The notes under the pieces: generated by a model
Databases searched by the model: none
The model's input: only the letters and a program-made list of their open reading frames with translations
Told to the model about the DNA's origin: nothing
Origin: Parasponia andersonii
Lineage: Eukaryota; Streptophyta; Magnoliopsida; Rosales; Cannabaceae
NCBI GenBank assembly: GCA_002914805.1
Contig: JXTB01000034.1
Span: 114,967 to 178,966 of the forward strand
Length of the DNA stretch: 64,000 nucleotides
Direction of reading: 5' to 3'
Program-made: the position numbers and the translations under genes
Shown: positions 22,481 through 32,965 of the stretch, one piece after another
Position numbering within the stretch: the stretch's first letter is position 1
Layout of the letters: each line of letters starts with the position of its first letter

Positions 22481-22506
22481 TATATATATATATATATATA
22501 TATATA
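22481..22506. repeat. (TA)n microsatellite left of MITE copies
   Basis: 26 bp of perfect TA repeat directly against the left end of MITE copy 1. Confidence 0.95.
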
Positions 22507-22745
22507 GGTTGCCAATTCAATAGGTGTTTTTTTTTTACTTACAGGTAGGTTTTTTTTTTTAACCGTTGGATCACCATATAATGGTAATCTAATGGCTATA
22601 ATGAAGTGCATGAAAAGACGTGCATCATTAATGCTCTTTCTCTCTCTTATTTTTTATAATAAAAAAATGTGTATGCTAAATTTTCATTGGCCAAATTGAT
22701 ACCTATGTATAGGTAAAAAAAAATAATACCTACTGGATTAGTTCA
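22507..22745. mobile_element. TA-microsatellite MITE, copy 1
   Basis: About 239 bp. Left end GGTTGCCAATTCAATAGGTG, right end ACCTACTGGATTAG; the ends are imperfect inverted repeats (CCAATC.A.TAGGT). The interior holds CCGTTGGATCACCAT, then GACGTGCATCATTAATGC and CATTGGCCAAATTGATACCT. It is preceded by (TA)n and followed by ATAT and copy 2. Non-coding. Confidence 0.8.
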
Positions 22746-22749
22746 TATA

Positions 22750-22975
22750 GGTTGCCAATCCAATAGGTTATCAATCCAATAGGTATTTTTTTTTAGCCGT
22801 TGGATCATCATCTAATGGTGATCCAATGGCTATAATGAAGTGCATGAAAAGACGCACATCATTAATACTTTTTTTCTCTCTTACTTTTTACAATAAAAAA
22901 ATGTGCATACTAAATTTTCGGCCAAATTGATACCTATGCATAGGTAAAAAAAAAAATTACCTACTGAATTAGTGC

Positions 22976-22976
<1 letters not shown>
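22750..22976. mobile_element. TA-microsatellite MITE, copy 2
   Basis: About 227 bp, head-to-tail with copy 1 and sharing the same interior blocks. Left end GGTTGCCAATCCAATAGGTT, right end ACCTACTGAATTAGTGCC, followed by another (TA)n tract at 22979-23006. Confidence 0.8.

Positions 22977-22978
<2 letters not shown>

Positions 22979-23006
<28 letters not shown>
22979..23006. repeat. (TA)n microsatellite right of MITE copies
   Basis: About 28 bp of TA repeat directly after MITE copy 2. Confidence 0.95.
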
Positions 23007-23339
23007 TCTCGGTGTGGAATACCCTCCCTCAACCCCGCTTGACCTACCCCTGGGTATGACAATTCATACTCATCTCCACCCCTAGTAACTCCCTCGAACC
23101 TGCCTATTAAAGGCATAGACCCGTCTCAACGGGGAGAATGACATCCATGCTTCCTCCAAAGTGAGCATAAAGTATGGAAGATTGATTTTTTGTGCTTGAA
23201 AAAGAGAAATTAACATCTAACACCTGATTTTGTGCCTTACATTTTAAAAATACCCATTTTTTATTTTGTTTTAAAAAATACCTATTTTTGGTATATATTT
23301 CATGTGTAAATATGTGTAATATATATTTGCAATGTAAAT

Positions 23340-24712
23340 TTCACCTATTGCTTACATTTACTAATCCAGCATGACTTAGAAAATCTAGAATTACCTAATA
23401 TAGTGACAAGAAAGGTCGATCCTATGAAAAACTGGTCTAATTGTTAAGCTATCAATTCTATCATTTTACGGGATTTATAAATAATGAATTAAAACCAATA
23501 AAGCTGAAAATAAATAAAATAATGAAAGTAATAAAATAAAGCAAGTCAAAAGATCATTCTCCACTATTAGACAATCTTATCAATTAATTATCAGATTTTA
23601 TACTCAATTATCTATCAAAATAACCAACTATAAATACCATCCAAGCTCGTCCTATCTCAATCTTTCCTTAGTTTGTCTCTAGGTAAAACAAGTTCTTCAT
23701 TAAGATTCTATCAATTAGACCAACTTCAAGTAAGCTCTCTTAGTTATATCTAATTAATGCATTAAATAAAGAAAAATAGGTTGATTCTAGATAACAATCA
23801 CATAAACTCAGAATTATTTTTAACCTAGAGTATATTCTTCATCATAACTAATCAAGTCATAATTTGCTACTTATAATCATAATAGCTAAATGATTACAAA
23901 TTTAGAATTTCAACCTAGCCTATAATCTTTATTGTGTTCAATTGGTTGGACACCTAAATAAAGCAAAATAGAAATCATAGCCATAATCATACAAAAATAT
24001 AGCAACTTTGAATAAGTAGTCAATAGAGATAAAATCTGGGAAAAACATACAACAATCGCATCTAAGGTTTTGAAATCACCTTCAACCTAACCTGTATCCT
24101 AAACTAGCATATATGCAAGAATAAACAATTAAAACGTCACGCTAGAATAGATAAACAAAAGAGAAAAAGAATAAAAATAATGAAGAAATATTGTAAACGG
24201 CTTTGACGTGCTCCCAACCTCTAAGCTTTTTTTTCTCTTCTTGATTCCCTCTATCTCTAGCCTCTAAATGTTTCTGCATGTTTAGGCATCAAAGATACCT
24301 CCCATTTAACTTAGAATGCCATATTTATAGGCTTTAAGACCTTAGTATAAGTCTAAAGAAGTTTTCTGAAATTGGATGCTCAGAAACATATCAAAAAGCA
24401 TCAAAATAATTACTTTCCCAAATCCCGAAGTGTGCAGCGCCAAGTCTTTGTCAGGTTTTTCGATTTTTGCAAAAGTTTCACTTTTCAACTCGGTTTTAGA
24501 TTTTTATTCCATTTTAGCTCAAGTTTTTGATTTTTAGCATATTTTAGCCCAATTTCAGCTCTTTTTTGCAATTGCAGCTCCTTTTTACTCCTTCACCCCC
24601 AAAACACTTAGAAAACATAAAAACAACAACTAAAAACTTAAAAATAATAAGAAAACAACTAAAGAAAATATGAAAGATTTTTCAACTAATGGCTCAAATA
24701 TGCACTCATCAT
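23340..24712 (-). repeat. Unassigned ~1.4-kb dispersed repeat, copy 1 (possible solo LTR)
   Basis: In minus orientation it starts TGATGAGTGCATATTTGAGC at 24712. It carries a TATA-like CTATAAATATGGC near 24325 and ends near 23340-23400 with GGATCGACCTTTCTTGTCAC. A second copy with the same order of blocks lies at 35920-36768. The TG start, internal TATA box and lack of coding sequence fit a solo LTR or an internally deleted LTR element, but I see no 5-bp target duplication and cannot assign the family. Confidence 0.5.
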
Positions 24713-25227
24713 ATATATAAAAGGGTATTTATAAAATAAAAAGGGTATTTATGAAAAATTTAAATAGCTTACGTTTATTATGGGGCTTTGAAAAAAAGTT
24801 GTTAAATTTTGGCCTCTTCCTTAGTAAATAGACATGACTGAGCTAGGAAATCTTTTTAGGGAGGGACATACACTATTTTTTTTAAGCTAAGTTTGAAACG
24901 TATTAGTCAATATAGACTAATATAGAATTAAAAAAGAATATTTAAAATGAGTCGAAAGAAAAATTATCTAAAGTGGGGGTAAAATTTAGTATTTCAAAAA
25001 ATATAAGTAAAGCTCATAATTTTAAAAAATTATTGGTTCATGTTAGAGGCATTATTGATTTTTAAAAAAAATGAACGGAGGGTAAAAATTAAAATTATAA
25101 AAATACAACTAAAATTTTCAAATAAAATAAGGGTAAAAAATACCATTTTCAAAAAATAATGAGGGCCACCCTAAGCCGGTAGTGGCTCTATCCTTTTTAG
25201 TTAAATATAGTACTTCTACCTTTGGTA
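24713..25227. other. AT-rich intergenic DNA
   Basis: No gene, RNA or defined repeat recognised. Confidence 0.5.
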
Positions 25228-25237
25228 TATTAGATAT
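25228..25237. repeat. Left 10-bp target duplication of MULE-type MITE copy 1 (TATTAGATAT)
   Basis: Identical to 25747-25756 on the other side of the element. Confidence 0.85.
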
Positions 25238-25746
25238 GGTTAATTATAATTTTATATTGTGTATTTTGATTATTCGTTTAGTTTATATATTATGTTTTGG
25301 TTATTATTAATATTGACCTTCAAATTTGAAACTTGTAATACATTTATAATATCATTGGGCAAAACACCAATTTTGATTATTGAATTTATCAAAATACTCT
25401 TTTAAACTTTGAGGATACATATTTTAATATTTAATTCGAATTTAAAATTAAATTAAATTAATAGCTAAACGAACAAACATTAAAAAATAATTTAAACAAT
25501 GGAAAAACCTATAAATATTAGATATTATTTATTAATTTTAGATAATTTTTAAGTTTGAATTTCTTCTAAAATATATGTTTTAAACTTAAAGGGTATTTTT
25601 GTGAACATGATGGTGAAAATTGATGCTTTGACCTAGAAATGGTATAAATTTATACAATTTCTAAAATTTGAAAAATAATATTAATAAATGTAAGGTATAA
25701 ATTGAACAAACAACCAAAATATAAGATATAAAAATATAATTATTCC
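25238..25746. mobile_element. MULE-type MITE with long terminal inverted repeats, copy 1
   Basis: 509 bp, starting GGTTAATTATAATTTTATAT and ending as its inverted counterpart (…AAAATATAATTATTCC). The inverted repeats stay recognisable for about 80-90 bp (the left arm reads on with TTTAGTTTATATATTATG, and the right arm's complement with TTCAATTTATACCTTACA). It is flanked by a perfect 10-bp duplication TATTAGATAT (25228-25237 and 25747-25756). Long inverted repeats with a 9-11-bp duplication are the mark of Mutator-like elements. Non-coding. Confidence 0.87.
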
Positions 25747-25756
25747 TATTAGATAT
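25747..25756. repeat. Right 10-bp target duplication of MULE-type MITE copy 1 (TATTAGATAT)
   Basis: Identical to 25228-25237. Confidence 0.85.
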
Positions 25757-26076
25757 ACTCAACGTAAAATATTGATATGCTAATATACAATATAAATTCA
25801 TTACCTAAGATATCGGTCCTAGGTTCGAGTTACACTAGAGTAGGCGTGAAAACCTATTATCCCTAATGAGACAGGGTGGAAATTGAGTAATAGTAGATAT
25901 TTTTTTTTAATTTGTAATAAGTAAAGATCATTAGTTAAACCCCACTTTTATTAATATATATATATATATATATTATACAATATGAAAATTGGTATACTGA
26001 CACATAAAATTGATAAGCTTACATTGGTAACGGCCATTCAGCAAACTAATAGAAAACAAAAGGGACATTTATTAAA
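25757..26076. other. Intergenic DNA with (TA)n
   Basis: Short spacer between two MULE-type MITE copies. A (TA)n tract lies at about 25955-25973. No gene seen. Confidence 0.6.
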
Positions 26077-26576
26077 GAATAATTATAATTTTATATCTTA
26101 TATTTTGACCGTTTGTTTGGTTTATATCTTATATTTTGGTAAGTATCAATATTGTCTTACAGATTTAAAACATGTAATAAATCATGAACAAAGTTTAAGC
26201 ATTGAGTTTAGCTTTATAACATTTTAATCTTTAAATGCATACATATATGTAAAAATAAATTAAATTTAAAACTAATTAATATAACAAATAGTAAGAAATT
26301 AAATTAGAGAAAATGAGAAGACACATAATTGTTTTTAACATTTATTAATTAGTTTTTAACTTTAAATAAGTTTTGAATTTGAATTACTTTTTAAATATAT
26401 AATTTTAAATTTTAAATGTGTATTTTGGAAAGTTCAATAGTTAAAATATATGTTTAACCAAGATGATATAAAGTCATTCATGCTTTAAATATAGGAAATA
26501 ATATCGATATTAGCCACAATGCAAAGTATAAACAGAACAAATAGTTAAAATGTTAGATATAAATATGTAATTATCC
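26077..26576. mobile_element. MULE-type MITE, copy 2
   Basis: 500 bp, aligning end to end with the copy at 25238-25746: start GAATAATTATAATTTTATAT, end GTAATTATCC. A degenerate flanking duplication may be present (TTTATTAAA against TTTATCAAG, 7 of 9). It is older or more diverged than copy 1. The small open frame at 25982-26227 merely crosses the left inverted repeat. Confidence 0.75.
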
Positions 26577-27045
26577 CTTTATCAAGATAAATTATAAAAA
26601 AAGGAAGTCATTTGTTATAAACACATTTTTTCCTTCTTTAATTCTTTAATTTGTTTATTAAAGGAGTATTTTGGCTTGCCCTAAATTAGGCTCCAAGTCC
26701 CAATTCGGCCAACTTAACCTATGTGCGCATGGTTCTTAGTGACCCCAACTATAGAAAATTGTTAAACACGATAAATTTTGTTAACCACTCTTCATAATGT
26801 CATAAGTTTAAAAATATTACCGTTATTATAGAGTATATTGTTCTCCTATTAGCTTAGGAATATCCCACATCATATAGGAATAATAATGTTTTACCTTATG
26901 AACCTATAAATAAAGCATCCTTATGAATCTATATAAATAAAGCATCCTAATTTGTATTTGAAATTAATAAGAAAAGGATAATAATAAAATATAATATTAT
27001 ATTGTTATACTATATTAGTAATAATACGTTATAGTACGAAAAAAC
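26577..27045. other. Intergenic DNA
   Basis: AT-rich, no gene recognised. A 30-bp local duplication at 26890-26945 (CCTTATGAA.CTATA.ATAAAGCATCCT) is visible. Confidence 0.5.
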
Positions 27046-27489
27046 TGAATATGGTGCAATTCGAGTGGGGTTGGGCTCAGCACGAAATATGGTGCAATTC
27101 GAGTGGGGTTGGGCTCAGCCCAAATTCGTGGCCCGACTCGATCCTATTTTTTTTTTTTTATAAATTACTGTTAGGCCCAACGATAATATTATCGTTGGTC
27201 TTTTTTTTTGTTTGTTTTTTTTAGTTTAAACTATTTTTTTTTTTAAAAATTATTATATTATAAATACTTCACTCTTCACTTTTTTTTTTGCACTTACAAT
27301 TTTCAAATACTCTCTTATTCTTTCATTCTTTCTCTCTACATCTCTAATTATATTCTTAATTTGATTTTTTTCTCTCTTATCTAATTTCTATTTACAAAGA
27401 TAATTTTTATTTACTAATTATTAGTAATTATATTTTATAATCTCCAAACTCTTCATAACTTATAAAGCTTAATTCAAGGTACGATTTAA

Positions 27490-27970
27490 TTTATTTATCA
27501 CATTTTTTTAAATTTTTTAAATTTATAGTATATTTAGTTTTTTACTACTATTACTAGTATAATAGTTATTAGTTAATAGTTTGTTAATAGTTTGTAGTTA
27601 CTAGTTAGTAATTCTATAATATTTTATTTTTAATTTCAATTTATTTGTAATTTGTAGTAGTTTAGTAGTTTACAATTAAGTTAGTAGAAAGTATATTACG
27701 TATTTTTAATTTCAATTAATTTGTAGTTTTTATATAATTAAGTTAGTAGAAAATTTATTAGAATGTTATATTTTTAATTTCAGTTTATTTGTAATTTGTA
27801 GCAGTTTAGTAATTTACAATTAAGTTAGTAGAAAATTTATTATAAATTTTTAATTTTAATTAATTTATAATGTATAGTTATTTACAATTAAGTTACTAGA
27901 AAGTTTATTAGAATATTATATTTTTAATTTTAATTTATTTGTAACTTATAGTTGTTTATAAACTCCATAA
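27490..27970. repeat. Degenerate AT-rich tandem array inside the hAT remnant
   Basis: Four to five loose copies of a ~90-110-bp unit containing TTAGTAGAAAGTTTATTAGA, then ATTATATTTTTAATTT and GTAATTTGTAGTAGTT. Confidence 0.7.
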
Positions 27971-28079
27971 AAAAATTGAAGAATAATCAAAGAGTAAGTC
28001 TTTTTGGAGCATGATAGGTTTTCGTTCTCAAGGGCATAGTCATAGCTTTTCATCAACATTATTAAGTTCAAGTCAACTA

Positions 28080-28375
28080 TTACCACCAATGAATCCACAA
28101 CAATCCTTTGAGCTTAACCAGTGCATTGAGCTAGATTTTGACATCGACCCTGATGATGAGAACTTCAAAGTTTTGGACTAGTGATAAAAGCGTCAATCAA
28201 GATTCTCAGTACTTTTACAATTAGCCCGTGACATTTTTAACAATTCTGGTGTCCACAATTTCTTCAGAGTTTGCTTTTAGTACGACTAAGATGATAGTAG
28301 ATGAGCAGAGGACTTCGTTGGTTCCTGAAATAATTGAGGTGCTAGCATGTGTTAAAGATTAGGAACAAACAACAA
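28080..28375 (+). pseudogene. hAT transposase C-terminal dimerisation domain remnant
   Basis: Plus-strand reading gives LDFDIDPDDENFKVLD, then stops where relatives have the WW pair, then LQLARDIFNN, and in another frame SEFAFSTTKMIVDEQR followed by SLVPEIIEVLACVKD. The last block matches the hAT family dimerisation domain (typical SE.AFS…R..L.P..VEAL.C..DW). The Trp of the final DW is a stop (near 28360) and there is at least one frameshift near 28240, so it is a dead remnant. In active relatives this domain holds transposase subunits together. Confidence 0.82.
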
Positions 28376-28515
28376 AGTGAAATCAAGAAACTATTTGTAT
28401 TTGTAATAAAGAATTGGCTAAAAATTTTAATAACTTTGTACATGAATGATAATGATGAGTCACAAACTCATAATTAATGATATACTAGTTTTTTCAAATA
28501 ATAATTTGAATTGTA

Positions 28516-28891
28516 NNNNNNNNNNNNNNNNNNNNNNNNNNNNNNNNNNNNNNNNNNNNNNNNNNNNNNNNNNNNNNNNNNNNNNNNNNNNNNNNNNNNN
28601 NNNNNNNNNNNNNNNNNNNNNNNNNNNNNNNNNNNNNNNNNNNNNNNNNNNNNNNNNNNNNNNNNNNNNNNNNNNNNNNNNNNNNNNNNNNNNNNNNNNN
28701 NNNNNNNNNNNNNNNNNNNNNNNNNNNNNNNNNNNNNNNNNNNNNNNNNNNNNNNNNNNNNNNNNNNNNNNNNNNNNNNNNNNNNNNNNNNNNNNNNNNN
28801 NNNNNNNNNNNNNNNNNNNNNNNNNNNNNNNNNNNNNNNNNNNNNNNNNNNNNNNNNNNNNNNNNNNNNNNNNNNNNNNNNNNNNNNNNNN
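28516..28891. other. Assembly gap (376 N)
   Basis: Run of undetermined bases. Open frames that cross it carry no information. Confidence 1.
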
Positions 28892-31800
28892 AATTCCATT
28901 AAATTCTTTTCTATTGACAGCTTATTTTCATTTGGACATCCCAAACAAATATTGAAATTTGATCATTTTGGAGTCAACTTCGTTCCTTTCTTTCCATTCT
29001 CCCTAATCAAACGGGCCTAAGGAATATGTGGAACTTAGATAAAAGAGGTAATATAAGGAAGAAGATGCAAATATTATTCCCAATGGTTAAGAAAATTTTT
29101 GTCAGTATATAACATGAAAACACCCAATGATATTACGAGGTTGAAGCCCAGTTGCGTTAACTCGAAGTTCCACTAGGATTGAAAACGATTTAATTTATCA
29201 AACTGACGTGAACTATGTACTTGACAAGCTCATGTGTTCATTAGGAGTGTTAAGTAAAAATTATTTAAAAATTACACAACATAATTTCACTCGTGCCAAA
29301 TTTAAAGCATAAGAATTTATTAGCTTAAGTTCGACCCATTCAAGATTATAAGAATAATTTTTTAATTACGATTCTTTAAAACAAAAGAATATCATTTGAT
29401 TCCAATTATAATGACGTCAATTTACTTATGTAACTTGGAGAAATTTTTGGTGATTTTGGATTGTAACTGTATTCAACTATACTAATTGAGTTGTCTACAT
29501 AATCCTTTTGAAGGATAAAGCCACATGTAGTTCTAAAATTTTTGAACTGAAAATTAAAAAATTCTAGTGAATGACCATATAGAGGAATTGATAGTAACAT
29601 TTTAGAATTTATTAAATTTAGGTCGATGACCATATCGCGGAATTGAGAGAATTTCAGGAATTAGCATATTCATAGGTAAATAACCTTTTATGGAATTCTA
29701 GGAGTTGTGCTTAGAATTAGAATTAAGTAATTTTCTTAGGATTTTGAGAAAACTTGCTTTAATTTGAGAATTATGACTGCACTTAGTTTTTGTAACTAAG
29801 TTGTTTACGTATCTTTTTAGAGAAATTAAGTCAATGTAGATCAAATATTTTTGTTATTTGGAGAATTTGAGATGAATGACTTCATTGGTATATTGGAGAT
29901 TTTTACCATTTGGTATAGATCTGAGAATTTTGAGGTGAATAGCCTTATTGGTATTTTAGGACTTTTTTTCAGTTGGTACGACTTTAGTAAATTTTGTGAC
30001 GAATAACCTCATTTAGGACTTTGGAAGCGTTTAGAAGTTTATTTTAAACTTGTAACCGCATCTATTATGTTTTTTAGGTTGTCTATGTATCTTTTGCAGA
30101 ATTAAGTTTAAAGTAGTTCATATCAAGAATTTGGGTTTTTTATTTTTATTTCATGAATTTTTTTATAATCCATTATTTTTGTTTTGATTTTGATTTGAGC
30201 CGAATTGTAATTTGTGAACTTTGTGTCCCAATCTTGTCACTTGATTTTTCTTGACTTCTGCCATGAAAAACATAGAGTCTTGACTTCTGCCATTTTCATA
30301 TTTCGTCTCATTTCATTTTGATTGGAATAATTGCGTATTGCTTGATATTCCATTTTTTTTTCTTTGCCCGTGGCTACAAGAGTAGAGAAAATGAAAAGGA
30401 AAGTATGTTCATGGGTGGTGTTGTATATATTTTTCTTTTTAAAACTCTCTAGTTAGGCCGTAGAGAACTCTTTGAACTTTACTAAGAAATTGAACTCCTT
30501 GATACAATGGCCCATGCAGACTTTAATAAAGATAGGGGAAATTAGACATGACACGGTATGGGGGAAATTAGACATCCAACGTGCGCCATTTACTTCGTAT
30601 TTATTCACGTGGTATAGAGAATAGAGGGTGCTCAGTTATTGTTGATCAAATCTGGGTCAATTTTCGTAGGTCTTGGTTTACTAAAAAAGCCAAGTGATTT
30701 GGAGGCTCCGATTCGTCGAATAACCAGTTTATCCATAGCTTTGTTTTATATATTATTTTTTTGTTGGTTTTTTAGCAGATGTTAATTTGTTTGATATAAT
30801 GTGGCCTGGCCTACTTAACCTCCCTGTATAAGACTTCTAACCAACAAAAGCTTTTAATTTTAAGCCAAAACGAAAGTTTATCATATATTAATACCATTAT
30901 CAAATAATCAAATCTGATTGTTGATTAGTGGGTCTCATCCGAGTAGGTGCAATCTGATTTCACACTGATGTGTGTACAGTACGTAGCCAATAAATACAAG
31001 AGAAATACGGACACGTCTATTTTGAAAATAATGTTAAGTAGGATGAGCTAGTAACTCGTGTGGAAAAACTCTTTTTTGAGGAGTTGTGGGATCTAACTCG
31101 ATTAATTTATATAATATATATATGTATATATAAACAATGTTAAGTAATTTACTTTTAATTCTATTAAATAGACCTTTTAATAATTTGTTGAGTCGGAGCA
31201 TAAAGATTTATATTTTATAGCAATAGATCATTTGACAAGTGAGTTTATTTATTTATTATTATTTCTTTTTTTAACAATTAAGTTAGTGAATTTAAACTTA
31301 ATACCTCTAATATATATTAGAGGTGAGTATAGTTATCATGAAAATAAACTTACCGCCGTATTTCACAAGTCGACTTTTGTTTCTCTACATTAGCAAATAT
31401 TTTCATATATTTGGCAAGTCATGTCATATCGATATTAGTAATGACAGTATTACATATCTAGTTTGACTATAACACACCTATATCTAATATAATATATTGA
31501 GCTTCAAATTTAAATCAACAGTCTCTATTTTTTATATATAAGATTAGTATGACCAACATTATCTCTTTTTTTTTTTTTTTTTCTAATTAGTATGTCCAAT
31601 ATTATCCATTAAAAAAAATAAATTTAAAACACTATTCTATTAAAAGTGTTCTCCAATTTCAATTTCTAGATCCAATAGTTGGCCGCATTATTGGGTTAGG
31701 GGCTTGGACTATATAATACGTACATTATCTTCGTATTAACAATACGTTGACATTGATTTATACACTGGCTATAATGGACGAAAGCAAACAATATTACTTT

Positions 31801-31980
31801 TTAATACAATTCACTTTTTTTTGAATCGAAATAGAATATGGCCATGCCGCCGATGCACATTTTTTTTAGAACATGGCCATGCCACCAATACCCATTTTTT
31901 TACAATTAAATTTTCTCTTTTTTATTTCAACTTGTTTAGTAATGCATAGTTACATACAAACACATCTTTTCTCACAATAT
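28892..31980. other. Intergenic DNA with a degenerate tandem repeat
   Basis: No gene recognised. 29400-30060 contains loose repeats of ~60-75 bp (for example GAGAATTTGAGATGAATGAC…TTCATTGGTATATTGGAG and GAGAATTTTGAGGTGAATAG…TTATTGGTATTTTAGGAC). A short duplication occurs at 30532-30580 (GGGGAAATTAGACAT twice) and another at 31830-31905 (ATGGCCATGCC.CC.ATGC twice). Confidence 0.5.
29400..30060. repeat. Degenerate tandem repeat, unit ~60-75 bp
   Basis: Several diverged copies sharing a GAATNACC…ATTGG/GGAATT…TTAG pattern. Best seen at 29865-29960, where two adjacent units align well. Confidence 0.5.
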
Positions 31981-32008
31981 ATAAATATATACATATATAT
32001 ATATATAT

Positions 32009-32223
32009 GGTTGGCTATTTTTTTTTTAACCTATGGGTAAGTATTTTTTTTAACCATTAGATGGTGATCTAATGGTTATAATGAAGTACATAAAAAGACG
32101 TGCATCATTAATGCTCTTCCTTTTTCATACATTTTACAATAGAAAAATGTGCATGCTAAATTTCATTGGCCAAATTGATACCTATGCATAGATAAAAAAA
32201 AAAATACCTACTGGATTGGTGCC
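32009..32223. mobile_element. TA-microsatellite MITE, copy 3
   Basis: About 215 bp, same family as the copies at 22507-22976: left end GGTTGGCTATTTTTT, interior GACGTGCATCATTAATGC and CATTGGCCAAATTGATACCT, right end ACCTACTGGATTGGTGCCC. It again lies between TA repeats (about 31990-32007 on the left, 32226-32262 on the right). Confidence 0.8.
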
Positions 32224-32965
32224 CTTATATATATATGAGTTGCATATATATATATATATATATTTACCGGATAAAGAATGAGATACCATAATTTTGTACC
32301 AAGAACTTATTTTAATCACATAATTTTTCCTGATGTAGTCTCACTTTTAAAGTGACTAAAATAGATACCACCCTAAATGATGTAAATTTTTGGTATAAAG
32401 TATTAGTCTCTCTAGTATTCCTCATATTTAGATGATAGGCTACAGGATAAACTTGCAATAAAACTGATGGTCATAAACATAAGGACTTAGGAGAATAGTT
32501 TGATTAGAACATTAGGATCAGTACACTATTTTGGTCATTCCTGAACCTATTTGCAAGCGCTTCCTCAACTTGTAGCATGTTTACCAAACATTAATGAAAA
32601 GAAAGGAAGATGGGAATGAGATTAAAGAGGAATGTGAAGAGTTTAAAATTAAGTCATCCTTCAAATTTTAATTAATTATGTGAAGGATTTATCAAAATAG
32701 TTTGTTCCAAATAGATGAGTAAACACATGAATAGAAAGGAAATAGAACTGTTTTCCTAATTTTCATTTCCTTTCTGGTCCGTTATGGATTAGTAAATATG
32801 ACTGCAATGTGATAGATAACCCTTTACGTGAACATGTCTCCATGCAGTACCTAGCACCCCGGGCCAGCTTGCTCACCGACAAAATGCATATAGGCAACAT
32901 CGACTGGTTTCGCTCTACCTTAGGCTCATCGGGGAAACGGCTCTAATTCCCGATTAGTTTGTGTA
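32224..32965. other. Intergenic DNA
   Basis: No gene recognised. 32845-32965 is GC-richer (CACCCCGGGCCAGCTTGC) and leads directly into the tandem duplication that follows; it may belong to the same unidentified element. Confidence 0.45.

Larger units (their letters stand above)
22206..23160. mobile_element. Possible hAT-like non-autonomous element, interrupted by microsatellite and MITEs
   Basis: GC-richer ends stand out from their AT-rich surroundings. On the left (22210-22310) is GGGTGGGGTGGGGTGAGGCGG, followed by GATTGAGGAATGC. On the right (23008-23155) is GGAATACCCTCCCTCAACCCC, then CCACCCCTAGTAAC. The two are roughly inverted, as in many plant hAT-type elements with GGGTGG-type ends. 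The centre is taken up by (TA)n and two MITE copies. Boundaries and family are uncertain. Confidence 0.35.
27046..28515 (+). mobile_element. hAT-superfamily DNA transposon remnant
   Basis: The left part has a duplicated GC-richer block (GGTGCAATTCGAGTGGGGTT at about 27052 and again near 27090), followed by GGCCCGACTCGATCC, a style of end common in plant hAT elements. 27490-27970 is a degenerate tandem array with units of ~90-110 bp (TTTTAATTTCAATTTATTTG, TAGTTTACAATTAAGTTAG). 28010-28375 encodes the C-terminal end of a hAT transposase (next entry). The N-terminal BED and catalytic regions are missing, so the element is internally deleted. The right end is hidden by the assembly gap at 28516. 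Confidence 0.75.

Noticed and set aside
22481-23006. Regularly spaced similar units considered as a CRISPR array
   Set aside because: Units are ~230 bp MITEs in plant nuclear DNA, not short repeats with unique spacers.
28446-29020. Long open frames of 156-169 codons on both strands
   Set aside because: They run through the N gap; the open part is undetermined sequence.
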